Shown here: positions 27,825 to 39,532 of the stretch, in pieces
Numbering within the stretch: position 1 is the first letter of the stretch
How the letters are laid out: every line of letters starts with the position of its first letter
From: Verrucomicrobiales bacterium
GTDB lineage: Bacteria > Verrucomicrobiota > Verrucomicrobiia > Verrucomicrobiales > DEV007
Length of the DNA: 64,000 nucleotides
Assembly (NCBI GenBank): GCA_029233965.1
Contig: JARGOP010000005.1
Coordinates: 1-64,000, forward strand
Direction of reading: 5' to 3'
Notes under the pieces: model-generated
The model's database searches: none
What the model saw: only the letters and a program-made list of their open reading frames with translations
What the model was told of the DNA's origin: nothing
Translations under genes and position numbers: made by a program

Positions 27825-29044
27825 TTAGGTGTTACCTATCCCTCTACAAGTTCGGAATTCGTTTGTGATAGGTGAAAGAATCGCCCAGAGCCGGTTGTAG
27901 ATCTGGTCCTTCATGTTCTGCGGGGACTCGAGGAAGGGGCGTGATTGAATCAGGTAACTGAGACGGTGCTCCATGAGGCGGCCGTTCAGGCTCAGGTCTT
28001 TGAGGCTTAATCCATCGGCCGTCGTTTTCCGGTTGGCACGGAAGTCCTCTTCAAATTCGGGATGACGGTTGATCCGATGACCGGCGAGCGAGGCTTCCTC
28101 CTTGAAGAGAAGATACCGGGTGAGGCGCTCGAAGAGCGAATCGGCGGACCGCTGTGCGCTTGATTCAGGCTTCCCCTTCTTTTCGGTCTGATAGTCGAGA
28201 TGGCGCTGCCGGTAGCGGGCCTCCATGATGAGGTTGTGCCCCTCGATCTGGTGATCGAGGAGCAGCAGCGGGACGACGTTGGAATCTCCCCGTGGAAACT
28301 TCTCCGGCTCAAAGTAGTCACTGAGACTGTCCTTGCTCCGATCCCTGACCGTATCGAGCAAGACCTCGCGCTTTTCATTCCGGGAGGCGAAGACATTCCC
28401 GAGATGCTTGAGCGTTTTCGGCGCGCCCGTCACAGAGTATCCGCCCCATCGATCCTGAAACGGCACCTTGTGCCCGAGGCGGATGTGGCCGCTCACGGAT
28501 CCGAGACGCCGTCCTGTCTCCGAGGTGAAGTGGGACCGTGCGAGCGGGCCCGGAAGGAAGTTCGTCGCCGATCCTCCGTGGCATCCAAAGCAGCGGCCCG
28601 AGTGCACAAAGCGAACCTTTTCTCCGGGCTCTTCCGGCGGCTCTTCGATGAAAAAGCGTCCCCCCGTATCCGGATCGAAGGAGATGATTTCGACCTTCCC
28701 TCCGGGCATCCAGGCCAGGTGAGTGTCTTCGTTGAAATACATCGCCCTCGGATTGTGTCAGGTCCGATCAGTTCCCGCTGGAGGCTCGTCTGCGAGAAAA
28801 CGAGGATTTGCGAGGACTCCGGGATGTCGAGATCGGCGAGCAGTTTCTTCACCAGAGGCAGACCGGTTTTTGTGCCGAAATCGTAGTCCCCTGCTTCGGC
28901 GCGCAGGATGAGTCGTGTCATCGGATCATCCGGGACCTCTGCGTTGTAGTTGTGAGGGGGAACCTGGAAGTCATTGAACGCCTGCGAGAAAACGGAAGAG
29001 GCGCTCAGGACCGCGAGCAGGAGGATGGAGAGGAATCTCCTCAA
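27825..29044 (-). pseudogene. Frameshifted haem-c binding exported protein
   Basis: Two ORFs in different frames join into one protein. The upstream part (ORF 28493-29161) has a signal peptide FLSILLLAVLSASSVFSQ and reads sensibly to LQRELIGPDT. After this the other frame continues as PRAMYFNEDTHLAWMPGG and carries CFGCH, a haem-c attachment motif. The break is at about 28745-28755, equal to a one-base loss or two-base gain. A TTG codon at 29044 is the likely start. The reading frame ends at 27825 with an odd tail (TNEFRTCRGIGNT). It may be a true pseudogene or an assembly error. Confidence 0.7.
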
Positions 29045-29190
29045 GCTCGGTAAGGATAACGCATCCGGCTCCCCTTTCGCAATCCCGCAATCAATACAGG
29101 TCGCTGCCGGGAGTGAGCCCGGCGAATCACTGATGACGTGAAAAGCGCCCCTCCGGCGCACGGCTCACCGATGACAATCGCGTTGGTTTC

Positions 29191-32100
29191 CTACTCCACC
29201 GTCATTTCCCCTTTCATGATGATCCAGTGTCCCGGGAAAGTGCAGAGGTACGGGTAGACCCCCGGCTTTTTCGGGGCTTTGAAGCGCAGGACCTCGGCTG
29301 TGTCCGGCTCGAGCAGCTTGGTGTGATGCAGGATCTTGTCGCTTTCCGGGATAAATCCTTTCGAAAAGCCCTTGGGATCCTTGGCCATCTCATTTCCGGC
29401 CATGCCGACTTCCTCCACCGCCCCGGGCTTCACCATGACGAGATTGTGCTGGGTCGCGTCGGGGTTCACGAGGACGAGCTTGACCGGCTGCCCCGCCTTC
29501 ACCGTGAAGGCGGTCTTATCAAACATCATCCGCTCCGGCACACAGTTGATTTCGATGGAAAAGAGGTCCTTCTGGCTGTCGAAGTCGGCGTCCTGAGCGG
29601 TGCGCTTACTTTTCGACGAAGCCATTTTTTCATGGACTCCCCATGCTTCGTAAGCGGCGATGACGGCGGGATACTTTGCGGCAAAGTCAGGGTCCCCTTT
29701 CCAGTCTTCGGCGAGCGCTTCGGAAATCAGGGCCGTATGCGCCGCAAATTTCAAATGAGCCTCCATCGGCAGTCCAAACACAGGCGTGACGGCTTCCAGC
29801 GCCTCTCTCGTGCCGAAATAGGTCGCGGCGATGACGGCCTCCATCCGGACGATGCCGTCTTCATCGTTGGCCGACTGCGCAAGCAGGCTCAGGCCGCCGT
29901 CGGCAAAGGTCTCCTGTCCATAGCGAAGCTGTCGGGTCGCGGCGGCCCGTGCGTCGGCGATCGGTGATGCGAGGAGCGCCTGAACCAGTTCGGCCGGATA
30001 GGCCCCGACGCGGCGATAGCTCCAGAGTGCCTCGAGGCGATGGTGATCGTAGCGGTCCGCATCCGGATCGAGCGTTTGCACCCATTCGTCGAGCGCACTC
30101 ACGACCTCTTCCGGATCGCGGAACTGCAGTTCCCGTTTACTCCAGTAGCGGTAGCGGTACTCGCGACGTTTCAGGTTTTCGAGCAGAGCCGGGATCGGCG
30201 CGCCGTCAATCGCAGGAGGATCCTGAAGTTCGGCTCCTTTCGGCACAATCCTCCAGATGCGGCCGGACTCACGATCTCGTCGCGGATCGCGCAGGGAATA
30301 CTGGGCGTGACCCTTCACCGGGTTGTACCAGTCGCAGATATACATGGCACCACGCGGGCCGAAGCGAAGATCGACCGGGATGAAACTGAGGTTGGTCGAG
30401 AAAATCAGATCGCTCACGTACTCCTCAGTGTAGTGATCGTCGTGCCGGACCCATTGGTGGAACTCGACGCGGTTCGTCGGCTTGTAGCGAACTTTTACCA
30501 TGCCGCCCTGCATTTCCTCCGGCCACATCGGGAAGTCGACAAACTCGTGTCCACAGACTCCGGAGTAGGCCGGAATCCCCGCCGCCTTTGGCTGCTGCTC
30601 CGGGTAGAGCGGATTCAGCGAATGGAAGGCCGAGGCAAAGATGGGGTGACTCGCGACATGATTTCCCCAGTCGTCAAACGTGACGCCCCAGGGATTGGTG
30701 TTCGGGTAGCTGCCGAAAGAAACCAGTCGCTGTGTCCGCGGGGTGAAGCGAAACCAGGCCGAGTTCTTCGCCCGGACGGGGCCATACGCTGTCTCGACCT
30801 GTGAATTGTGAAAGATCGATTCGCGGAAGATAAGATCCCCATCCGGCGTCCAGACGAAGTCGTGCAGCGAATGATGGCTGTCCTCGGTGCCGAATCCGGT
30901 CAGCACCTGCGTGCGGCGATCCGCTCTGTCATCCCCGTCCGTGTCTTCGAGCAGGAGCAGATGGGGCTGGTCCGAAACGTAGCAGCCATTGTCCGTGAGA
31001 ACAAAGGAAAGCGGGATGTGAAGACCTTCGGCAAAGACCGTCGAATGGTCAGCCTTCCCGTCCTGATCGGTATCCTCGAGAATCACAATGGTGTCATTCG
31101 GCTCGTCCCCGGGATAGACATGCGGATAGGTTTTCGACGTGCTCACCCAGAGCCGCCCGCGCGAATCCCAGCGCATGGCAATGGGGCAGGCAATCTCGGG
31201 AAACTCTTCCTCGGTCGCAAAGGCACTCACCTCAAAGCGCGGGTCGACCTGAAAAGCAGCCAACTCGTCCGCCGGGGACATCCACTCATTCGCCCCACGC
31301 GCCTCGACGACCGCGTCCAGCGGCGGGATCGTCGAATCGTCGACCTCAATCACCGCATCAGGATTCTTCGACAGCGCGTGGATCGCCGCCTCGCGGTTCG
31401 TGGTCATCAGCTCGAAATTCCGCATCGCGGGGAGGAAATCGAGGTAGCCGTAGTCTTTCTTCCGTCCGCCGGTGTAGTAAAAGGAATTCACCGGGCGGTA
31501 GCGGCGCTGATACTGGCGGTTCTTGTCCACCACCAGTTCACGAATCTGTTCGTTCACCTGAGGAGGAGACTCATCAAAGGTCTCACTGAAAAGCTGCTCC
31601 GCGAAAACCTCGTAGCCGTCTTCCGTCATGTGCGCTCCATTGATCGTGAGATCCGTGCCGGGGTCATCGAAGGCGGTTCGGGTCGCGACAAAGACATTGG
31701 CAAAGCCGACCCCCATTTCCGCAGCGACTTCTTCCATTGCTTCGACGTAGAGAGCAAGACGCTCGTTGTTCATCGCCGCACCCGGAACTGATGCGATATC
31801 CTCATTCGCGATCGGGGAAATCAGGACGATCTTCGGGCCGGTCTCTCCATTGAAGAGCGAGGCCTTCATCTCCGTGAGGTAAGCAGTGAGACGCTCGCGG
31901 AATGCAGGGAGTGCCTCGATTCCGCCGAATGATTCGTTGTAGCCGAAGGCCGCAAAAATCACATCGACCTCCTCGCGGGTGAGGTGCTGCGCTACGGTGG
32001 CGAAATTGTCAGGGCGCGGCTGGAGGTCCACTTCGTCTGCTGACCATGCGAAATTCCGGATCTCCAGATCGAGGTCAGGATGCGCCTGGTAGAGCATTGA

Positions 32101-32391
32101 CTCGAAGAACCCGAACTGCCCGCCGCGGTCGAGAAGGGTATTTCCGACGAAAGCGATCCGGTCTCCCTTTTCCAGCACGAGAGGCAGCTTTGTCGTCGCC
32201 GGCGCTCCCTTCTCCGGTGTCGGCGCATTCTCTGCATAGATGCCATAGGCGGCGAGGGCCGGGTCGCGCGGGGGCTCCGGCTTGTCGATCATTTGATATT
32301 TGGCATCCTTCTTATCGTCGACAATGCCCGGCGCGTGTTGCCCCTGCCCTGCGGTGACCACAAGAAGGAGGAAGAAGATCAAATTTCTCAT
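29191..32391 (-). CDS. PVC-type multidomain protein: SGNH-like, beta-propeller, HEAT-like, C-terminal cupredoxin
   Basis: A 1066-residue exported protein (signal peptide IFFLLLVVTAGQGQHA). Residues about 70-285 are SGNH-like, but the usual GDS is replaced by VGNTLLDRGG, so the serine nucleophile is missing; later blocks read AAFGYNESFGG and NGAHMTEDGY. A sugar-dehydrogenase-like propeller of the PVC membrane-bound type follows (CPIAMRWDSRGRLWVSTS, MYICDWYNP), then helical repeats. The last 120 residues are azurin-like, with copper ligands in TQHNLVM and YLCTFPGHWIIMKG. The likely role is oxidation of a sugar with electrons passed to copper; there is no haem CxxCH in this protein. Confidence 0.85.
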   Translation of the reverse strand: MRNLIFFLLLVVTAGQGQHAPGIVDDKKDAKYQMIDKPEPPRDPALAAYGIYAENAPTPEKGAPATTKLPLVLEKGDRIAFVGNTLLDRGGQFGFFESMLYQAHPDLDLEIRNFAWSADEVDLQPRPDNFATVAQHLTREEVDVIFAAFGYNESFGGIEALPAFRERLTAYLTEMKASLFNGETGPKIVLISPIANEDIASVPGAAMNNERLALYVEAMEEVAAEMGVGFANVFVATRTAFDDPGTDLTINGAHMTEDGYEVFAEQLFSETFDESPPQVNEQIRELVVDKNRQYQRRYRPVNSFYYTGGRKKDYGYLDFLPAMRNFELMTTNREAAIHALSKNPDAVIEVDDSTIPPLDAVVEARGANEWMSPADELAAFQVDPRFEVSAFATEEEFPEIACPIAMRWDSRGRLWVSTSKTYPHVYPGDEPNDTIVILEDTDQDGKADHSTVFAEGLHIPLSFVLTDNGCYVSDQPHLLLLEDTDGDDRADRRTQVLTGFGTEDSHHSLHDFVWTPDGDLIFRESIFHNSQVETAYGPVRAKNSAWFRFTPRTQRLVSFGSYPNTNPWGVTFDDWGNHVASHPIFASAFHSLNPLYPEQQPKAAGIPAYSGVCGHEFVDFPMWPEEMQGGMVKVRYKPTNRVEFHQWVRHDDHYTEEYVSDLIFSTNLSFIPVDLRFGPRGAMYICDWYNPVKGHAQYSLRDPRRDRESGRIWRIVPKGAELQDPPAIDGAPIPALLENLKRREYRYRYWSKRELQFRDPEEVVSALDEWVQTLDPDADRYDHHRLEALWSYRRVGAYPAELVQALLASPIADARAAATRQLRYGQETFADGGLSLLAQSANDEDGIVRMEAVIAATYFGTREALEAVTPVFGLPMEAHLKFAAHTALISEALAEDWKGDPDFAAKYPAVIAAYEAWGVHEKMASSKSKRTAQDADFDSQKDLFSIEINCVPERMMFDKTAFTVKAGQPVKLVLVNPDATQHNLVMVKPGAVEEVGMAGNEMAKDPKGFSKGFIPESDKILHHTKLLEPDTAEVLRFKAPKKPGVYPYLCTFPGHWIIMKGEMTVE

Positions 32392-32535
32392 GGAGTGGGT
32401 ATCTCATGCCGACAGCCTCCGGTCAATGCGCAGGAACAGCGTAAAAGAGCCAAAATCTTTCAGTGAGACCGAAGGAATCGATACGTCTGCGCCCGCATCT
32501 GCTTGACCCCCATCCATCCCCCGCCATGTTCTTTC

Positions 32536-33378
32536 GTGATCGACAGTCTTGAACTCGAACTGACACCAAAGCGCAAAGCGATGCTCGTCTGCTTTGCGCT
32601 CGCAACGGTGCTTTTGATCCCTGCGCATCAGTTCATTCTTGGCGGGATTTTCGCCATTGCGGCGACCTGGCTCATAGCCACCGATCCGGAGACCAAACTC
32701 CGCCGCCGTATGGGGATCCTCATGGGCTGCGTCATTCTCCTCGGGGCGATTGATATCAATCCCTCGCTCTCGAATGAAAACTTCATCGCTCTGACGATCC
32801 CGTTCACTCTCGTTATCGTCGTGCCGGCAATCATTCAGCATTTTGGCGACCGGGGCGTGATCCGCTACCGTTTCTGGCCGGTGCACTGGCGGAAGCATGA
32901 TGTGATCTACACCATTCTCTCGATCCCCCTCGCCTGGGTTGTCCTCAAATCCTACGAGTGGGGCAACCGCGAATTCTTCGACAACGAACTCTTCAAGCAG
33001 TGGTACATGCCGCCCGAAGCTGATGCCGGCGAGATCCGACGTCTTTTCATCGGAATCAATCTTGTCGGAATCTGGGACGAGCTTTTCTTCGTGAATACCT
33101 GTTTCGCGCTCTTCCGCAGCCTCTTTCGCTTTCGCATTGCCAACGCGATGCAGGCCGTGATCTACACGGCGGTTCTCTTCGACATGGCCTTTGTCGGCTG
33201 CGGGATTTTCATCGTCTTTCTTTTTGCCTGGACGCAGGGATCCATGTTCGAGAAATCCGAGAGTCTTCTCTGGGTGCTCATCGTCCACCTCATCGTCGAT
33301 TACTTCCTCGTCGCCTTCATCGTCCAGACCTACTACCCGGACTACGGGCTCGATTTCCTCTGGCGAAAGGGCTTTTGA
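32536..33378 (+). CDS. Polytopic membrane protein, possibly a degenerate CPBP-family protease
   Basis: About 280 residues with roughly eight hydrophobic segments. GIWDELFFVNTCFALFR and a later LIVHLIVDYFLV resemble the EExxxR and HxxxD-type motifs of CPBP (Abi) intramembrane proteases, but the first motif is DELFFVN and lacks the double Glu and the Arg. It may be a non-catalytic relative or an unrelated membrane protein. The start is uncertain: GTG at 32536 is used here and TTG at 32503 is the track choice. It precedes acs on the same strand by 150 bases. Confidence 0.62.
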   Translation: MIDSLELELTPKRKAMLVCFALATVLLIPAHQFILGGIFAIAATWLIATDPETKLRRRMGILMGCVILLGAIDINPSLSNENFIALTIPFTLVIVVPAIIQHFGDRGVIRYRFWPVHWRKHDVIYTILSIPLAWVVLKSYEWGNREFFDNELFKQWYMPPEADAGEIRRLFIGINLVGIWDELFFVNTCFALFRSLFRFRIANAMQAVIYTAVLFDMAFVGCGIFIVFLFAWTQGSMFEKSESLLWVLIVHLIVDYFLVAFIVQTYYPDYGLDFLWRKGF

Positions 33379-33528
33379 TGGATCGAGCCCGGCCCTGCCT
33401 TTCGTGTGACAGGAGTCATGCAAGACCCCGGGGCGAACGGCCCTCCGCCTCTCCTGCAATCACGCCAATTTTTACATTTCCATTCTTCAGACCCCTTGCT
33501 AGGGTCGCGACTCTGAAATTTTTGTCCC

Positions 33529-35496
<1,968 letters not shown>

Positions 35497-35609
35497 GACG
35501 AGATCACCCTCACTCATTCTCCTGCTTGACGGAGGGGGATTTCTCCCCTACACTTCCGCCCTTCCTCGCAGGGGAAGATTCTGCACTCTCAAATATCCTC
35601 ATCGCTACC

Positions 35610-35837
35610 ATGCCACAAATCGAAGTTAAAAAAGGTGAACCTATCGATCGTGCCCTCAAACGTTTGAAGGGTAAGATGGAAGCGGAAGGAATTATGGAGG
35701 AAGTCCGTCGTCTTCGTGCCTTCGAAACGCCTGCTCAGCGAACCAAGCGCAAGGCTCGCGCGACGGCGAAGCGGAACAAAAACCGTTTTCGCTGGACGCT
35801 CAACACCCGCTCAGAGTCTTCTTCGGACGAAGATTGA
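35610..35837 (+). CDS. rpsU: 30S ribosomal protein bS21
   Basis: A 75-residue basic protein. The start at 35610 gives MPQIEVKKGEPIDRALKRLK, the normal bS21 opening with its conserved VKKGEPIDRALKRLK region; the track start adds 28 unrelated residues. The Lys/Arg-rich middle (RTKRKARATAKRNKN) is typical, and an acidic Ser/Glu tail (SESSSDED) is slightly longer than usual. It is followed by a strong terminator. Confidence 0.93.
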   Translation: MPQIEVKKGEPIDRALKRLKGKMEAEGIMEEVRRLRAFETPAQRTKRKARATAKRNKNRFRWTLNTRSESSSDED

Positions 35838-35866
35838 TTCTTTCCGGGCTTGAACCGGAATTCGCG

Positions 35867-35894
35867 AAAGCCGCCTCAAGAGGCGGCTTTTTTT
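35867..35894 (+). terminator. Rho-independent terminator after rpsU
   Basis: AAAGCCGCCT and AGGCGGCTTT form a 10-bp stem with a four-base loop (CAAG), followed by T residues. The A/T ends make it partly bidirectional. Confidence 0.9.
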
Positions 35895-36121
35895 GTGCCC
35901 TGATGGCTGGGGCCCGGTCGAAAATCGATTAACTTGATCTTTCCGTCCGCGCGAATTTGGTAATCGATTACAAGATGACTTCCCTTTGCCGTCATGGACT
36001 CCGAAACCGGAATCATGATAACCTCGCGCTTACCCTCAACCTGCACCGTCTCCCTCGAGTGCGCCGCGACTTTGACCAGGGCATCTGTCCTTCCTATTCG
36101 CCTTGCCGATAGAATCGCCTT
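35876..36121 (-). pseudogene. Open stretch without a start codon, probable gene remnant
   Basis: The minus-strand frame is open for 81 codons and reads like real protein: LVKVAAHSRETVQVEGKREV followed by IMIPVSESMTAKGSHLVIDY and a final KIKLIDFRPGP before a run into the rpsU terminator. It has no ATG before its middle and lies directly after the DUF1592 remnant, in another frame. I do not recognise the family. It could be a broken C-terminal piece of a different gene. Confidence 0.35.
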
Positions 36122-36991
36122 TCATCCGCCAGTTTCAAGAGCTCGCGGTCCGGAGCGCTTCCCCAGATCGTGTAGCTGAGACGGGAAGCGAGTTCGAAAT
36201 CACTCACGCGGCGGGCGCGATCACCTTGGGGAAATCCCCCGCCCCCTGAAAAGGTCCATTGCCCCGGGATCCGTAACGGCTCGCGGAAAGACGACGAGAT
36301 CACGAAGACTCCCTTTCCAGGGACGTCCTCCGGAGGCTTCATCACCGAGAATCAAAGAATATCGCGGAACCCACTCTCGCAGACTTCCCGGCACCGTCTT
36401 TTCCGTCTCTTTTTTGCCGTCCACAAACAGGACCATTTTGCCTCCCTCATGGCGGGTCAGGACGAGACGGGTCCACTGGCATTTTTTCAGAAAAGCTCCC
36501 GACGAAATTCCGGGAAGCCCGTTCCTGGCGGTTTTCGTGGTGCGGAGTCGAATCTCAATCGTCTCCCCCTCCTGGCCGATTATCAGGTTCCGGTGGCTGA
36601 TATCTTTTCAAATCGAGAAATTGCGGGCCGGACCTTTCTGCTCGAGGTCTTCAGTCAGGAACCGGAATGCGACCGTGAACGCTTCCGTGTCGCGGATCGC
36701 TTCGCTGAGCTTGGGGCCTCCGTCATAAACAGCACCATTGCCTCCCTCAAAACGAAACTCTCCCACACCACCTTCAAGGACGGAATGATCTCCACCTTTC
36801 CAATGATCCGTCAGCAGAGTCACGAGCGAATCACACGCTTGCGCCGATCCAAGACTACGGTCAAGGGAAAGGCCAATGATCGCGCTCCGGAACATAGCGT
36901 AGAGATTGATCAGTTCTCCTTGCTTTGTCACGGCAATAACCGACGCATCGCCGCTATTCCGGACGGATCCAATCGAGAGGGTGCTTGGCAT
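36094..36991 (-). pseudogene. Decayed LamG/DUF1592-type gene
   Basis: Minus-strand remnants line up as one PVC-type protein. ORF 36608-37312 carries LEGGVGEFRFEGGNGAVYDG and EAFTVAFRFLTEDLEQ, a LamG-like start, and ends at an in-frame TGA (36608-36610). The same frame reopens as GQEGETIEIRLRTT and MVLFVDGKKETEKTV with RPWKGSLRDLVVFPRAV. A frameshift near 36235 in a G-rich run then leads to SDFELASRLSYTIWGSAPD, the DUF1592 signature, which stops at 36094. One nonsense change, one frameshift and an early end mark it as a pseudogene. An intact DUF1592 gene lies at 54599. Confidence 0.72.
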
Positions 36992-37019
36992 CTCCGGGAT
37001 ATTCTGCTTCATTCCCGCC

Positions 37020-38558
37020 ATGCTGAAACGTCTCCTTTTCTGCCTCTTTCTCGTTGGATCGAGTGCCCCTGCGTTTCCCCGGGATGAGGAACCACCCACG
37101 CCGGAGGAGATGGCGGCACAAGCGGAGCTACTCAAGCTTCCCAATCTCGTTCTCATCATCGCCGATGACCTCGCGTGGGATGATTCCTCACCGTACGGAC
37201 ACGACTCGATCATGACCCCGAACCTGCAGCGTCTCGCCGATGAAGGGATGCGCTTTGACAATGCTTTTGTCACGATTTCATCCTGCAGTCCTAGCCGTGC
37301 CAGTATCATCACCGGTCGCTACCCGCACCAGACCGATGCCGAAGAGCTGCACTGGCCGGTGCCGAAGGAGCAGGTCACCTTTGTTGAAAAGCTCAAAGAA
37401 AAAGGCTACTGGACGGCGGCGGCTGGCAAATGGCACATGGGTGATGAAATCCGGGATCGCTTCGACGAGATTCGCGAAGTCGATACCTCAGGGTTCCAGC
37501 TTCCCAGCGGCGATACGACCGGCAAGTTCAAGGAAACGCTCGAAGGAGAGGCGCAGAGCGGTTGCGCCGACTGGGTTCCCATGATGAGAGACCGCCCTGC
37601 CGGAAAACCCTTTTTTCTCTGGCTCGCCGCGCTCGATCCGCATCGCCCCTATCATTCCGGCATTATCCCCGATCCATCGCGGCCGGAGGAAATCAAGGTT
37701 CCCCCCTATCATCCTGACACTCCCGCAGTCCGGGCCGACTACCAGGTTTACTACGATGAGATCACCCGCCTCGACCGCTACGTCGGTCTCGTCATGGACG
37801 AGCTCGAATCCCAGGGGGTCGCTGAAAACACCCTGATTCTCTTCATCAGCGACAATGGCCGCCCCTTTCCCCGCGACAAAACGACGATGTATGACAGCGG
37901 GATCCGGACACCCTGGCTCGTGAAGTGGCCCGCGAAAGTTCCGCCGGGCTCGGTCTGCACCAAGCTCGTAAGCACGGTCGATATTGCGAAGACCTTCATG
38001 AGACTCGGTGGCATTGGAGATCCGGGACAGACTTTCGAAGGGATCGATTTCTCCCCCCTCCTCACCGAGCCTGAAAAACCGCTCCGCGATTACATTTACG
38101 CTGAGAAAAACTGGCACGACTTCGAGGACCACGTTCGCGCGGTGCGAAACGAGCGCTACAAATACATCCGGAACTACTATCCCGATCTCCCTCAGACTCC
38201 CTCGGCAGACGGCCTGCGGAGTCCGACCTACGTTGAACTGCTCCGCCTTCGGGAGAAAGGAGAGCTCACCCCGGCCCAGGAAGCCTGTTTTGTTGCGCCA
38301 CGACCGGAGGAGGAACTCTACGACACGAAGCTTGATCCCCACGAACTGAACAACCTCGTCGAAGACGAACGTTTCGCTCCTCTCCTCCGCGCGATGCGGG
38401 CCGCCCTTGTCGACTGGGAGAAGAAGACCGGCGACAGCGCCCCGGAACTGCGCACCGCCGATGAGTTTGACCGGGTCACGGGCCTCCCCACCGATGCCAG
38501 AGTGAGGCCGCGGCTTTCCAAGGAAGAGATGGTAGAGAAAGGGCTTGTCGCGCCATGA
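37020..38558 (+). CDS. Exported sulfatase (formylglycine type)
   Basis: A 512-residue S1-type sulfatase. The start at 37020 (MLKRLLFCLFLVGSSAPAFP) gives a signal peptide; the track start lies inside the neighbouring pseudogene. Metal site LVLIIADDLAWDDSSPYG, formylglycine motif SSCSPSRASIITGRYPH (CxPxR) and LFISDNGRPFPRDKTTMYDS are present. It overlaps the following DUF6807 gene by four bases, so the two are translated together. The substrate is unknown, probably a sulfated glycan. Confidence 0.92.
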   Translation: MLKRLLFCLFLVGSSAPAFPRDEEPPTPEEMAAQAELLKLPNLVLIIADDLAWDDSSPYGHDSIMTPNLQRLADEGMRFDNAFVTISSCSPSRASIITGRYPHQTDAEELHWPVPKEQVTFVEKLKEKGYWTAAAGKWHMGDEIRDRFDEIREVDTSGFQLPSGDTTGKFKETLEGEAQSGCADWVPMMRDRPAGKPFFLWLAALDPHRPYHSGIIPDPSRPEEIKVPPYHPDTPAVRADYQVYYDEITRLDRYVGLVMDELESQGVAENTLILFISDNGRPFPRDKTTMYDSGIRTPWLVKWPAKVPPGSVCTKLVSTVDIAKTFMRLGGIGDPGQTFEGIDFSPLLTEPEKPLRDYIYAEKNWHDFEDHVRAVRNERYKYIRNYYPDLPQTPSADGLRSPTYVELLRLREKGELTPAQEACFVAPRPEEELYDTKLDPHELNNLVEDERFAPLLRAMRAALVDWEKKTGDSAPELRTADEFDRVTGLPTDARVRPRLSKEEMVEKGLVAP

Positions 38559-39520
38559 GAAAACCAATCCTCGTTGCCACCCTGCTTATGGCCTGCCTTC
38601 CGCAGTTCGCGGACGCTCAGTTTTCCTGGAAAGACACCGGGGGGAAATATCTCGATCTCACCCACGGTTCGCGCTCCATTGCCCGCTACGTCTACGAACC
38701 CATCGACGATTCATCGACCGAACGGCGTGATGAAACCTACAAGCCCTTCTGCCACCTCTACGAGTGGTGGAGCCGGGACAGCTTCCTCACAAAAGGCCCC
38801 GGCGGCAAATACACACATCATCGCGGGATCTTCTACGGGTTCTCGCGAATCAGTTACACCGATGAGGCAGGCGTCGAGCATGAAAAAGTCGATACCTGGC
38901 ATTGTCGCAAAGCCGCCCAGGTGCACCGTGAATTCACCGCGCAGGAAGCTACTGCGGACCGGGCCTCCTTCACTTCGCGGATTGACTGGCTCGGTGATGA
39001 CGGAAAAGCCTTTGCGAGCGAAGAGCGAACCATGGTTTTCTCCCTGAAAAACAAAGATATCGTGGTGGATTTCACCTCGACACTGACACCGCTGGTTTCC
39101 TCCCTCCGGCTCGACGGAGACCCGCAGCATGCCGGCTTTCAATTCCGGGCGAGCCAGTCTGTTTTCGAAAAGACCGCGAATGCGACCACCTACATCCGGC
39201 CGGTGTCCGGTGTCGGAGAGCCGGGCGCAACGATCAACTGGTCACCCAAAACGGATAACGAGCAGACCCGGAATCAACCCTGGAAAGGCATGGCGTTTCG
39301 TTTGAACGATAAGACCTACGCGGTCGCCTACCTCGATTCGCCGGAAAACCCGAAACCGGCCCGCTACAGTGAGCGGAACTACGGCCGTTTTGGCAGCTAT
39401 TTCGCTACCGGGGTCACAAAAGAGAAGCCGCTCACCGTCACGTATCAGCTCGCCATTCGCCAGGGCGAAATGACGCCGGAGGAAATCGATGCGATGAGTA
39501 AGGCCTTTGCCGGAAACTGA
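38555..39520 (+). CDS. DUF6807 (PmoA-like) family exported protein
   Basis: A 321-residue protein with a signal peptide (MRKPILVATLLMACLPQFADA). FLTKGPGGKYTHHRGIFYGF and CHLYEWW match DUF6807, a beta-rich family once labelled methane oxygenase PmoA but common in PVC polysaccharide loci. The paired histidines in THHRG may bind a metal or a sugar. It overlaps the sulfatase stop by four bases, so a shared role in glycan breakdown is likely. There is no sign of methane oxidation genes. Confidence 0.82.
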   Translation: MRKPILVATLLMACLPQFADAQFSWKDTGGKYLDLTHGSRSIARYVYEPIDDSSTERRDETYKPFCHLYEWWSRDSFLTKGPGGKYTHHRGIFYGFSRISYTDEAGVEHEKVDTWHCRKAAQVHREFTAQEATADRASFTSRIDWLGDDGKAFASEERTMVFSLKNKDIVVDFTSTLTPLVSSLRLDGDPQHAGFQFRASQSVFEKTANATTYIRPVSGVGEPGATINWSPKTDNEQTRNQPWKGMAFRLNDKTYAVAYLDSPENPKPARYSERNYGRFGSYFATGVTKEKPLTVTYQLAIRQGEMTPEEIDAMSKAFAGN

Positions 39521-39532
39521 CTGCGCACCCTG

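Noticed and set aside
27834-27873. ACCTATC/GATAGGT inverted repeat at the end of the haem-c pseudogene
   Set aside because: Seven base pairs with a 26-base loop and no T tract; not convincing as a terminator or element end.
32404-33459. 351-residue minus-strand ORF opposite the membrane protein
   Set aside because: Strongly charged residue mix typical of an antisense frame; the plus strand has a coherent membrane protein.
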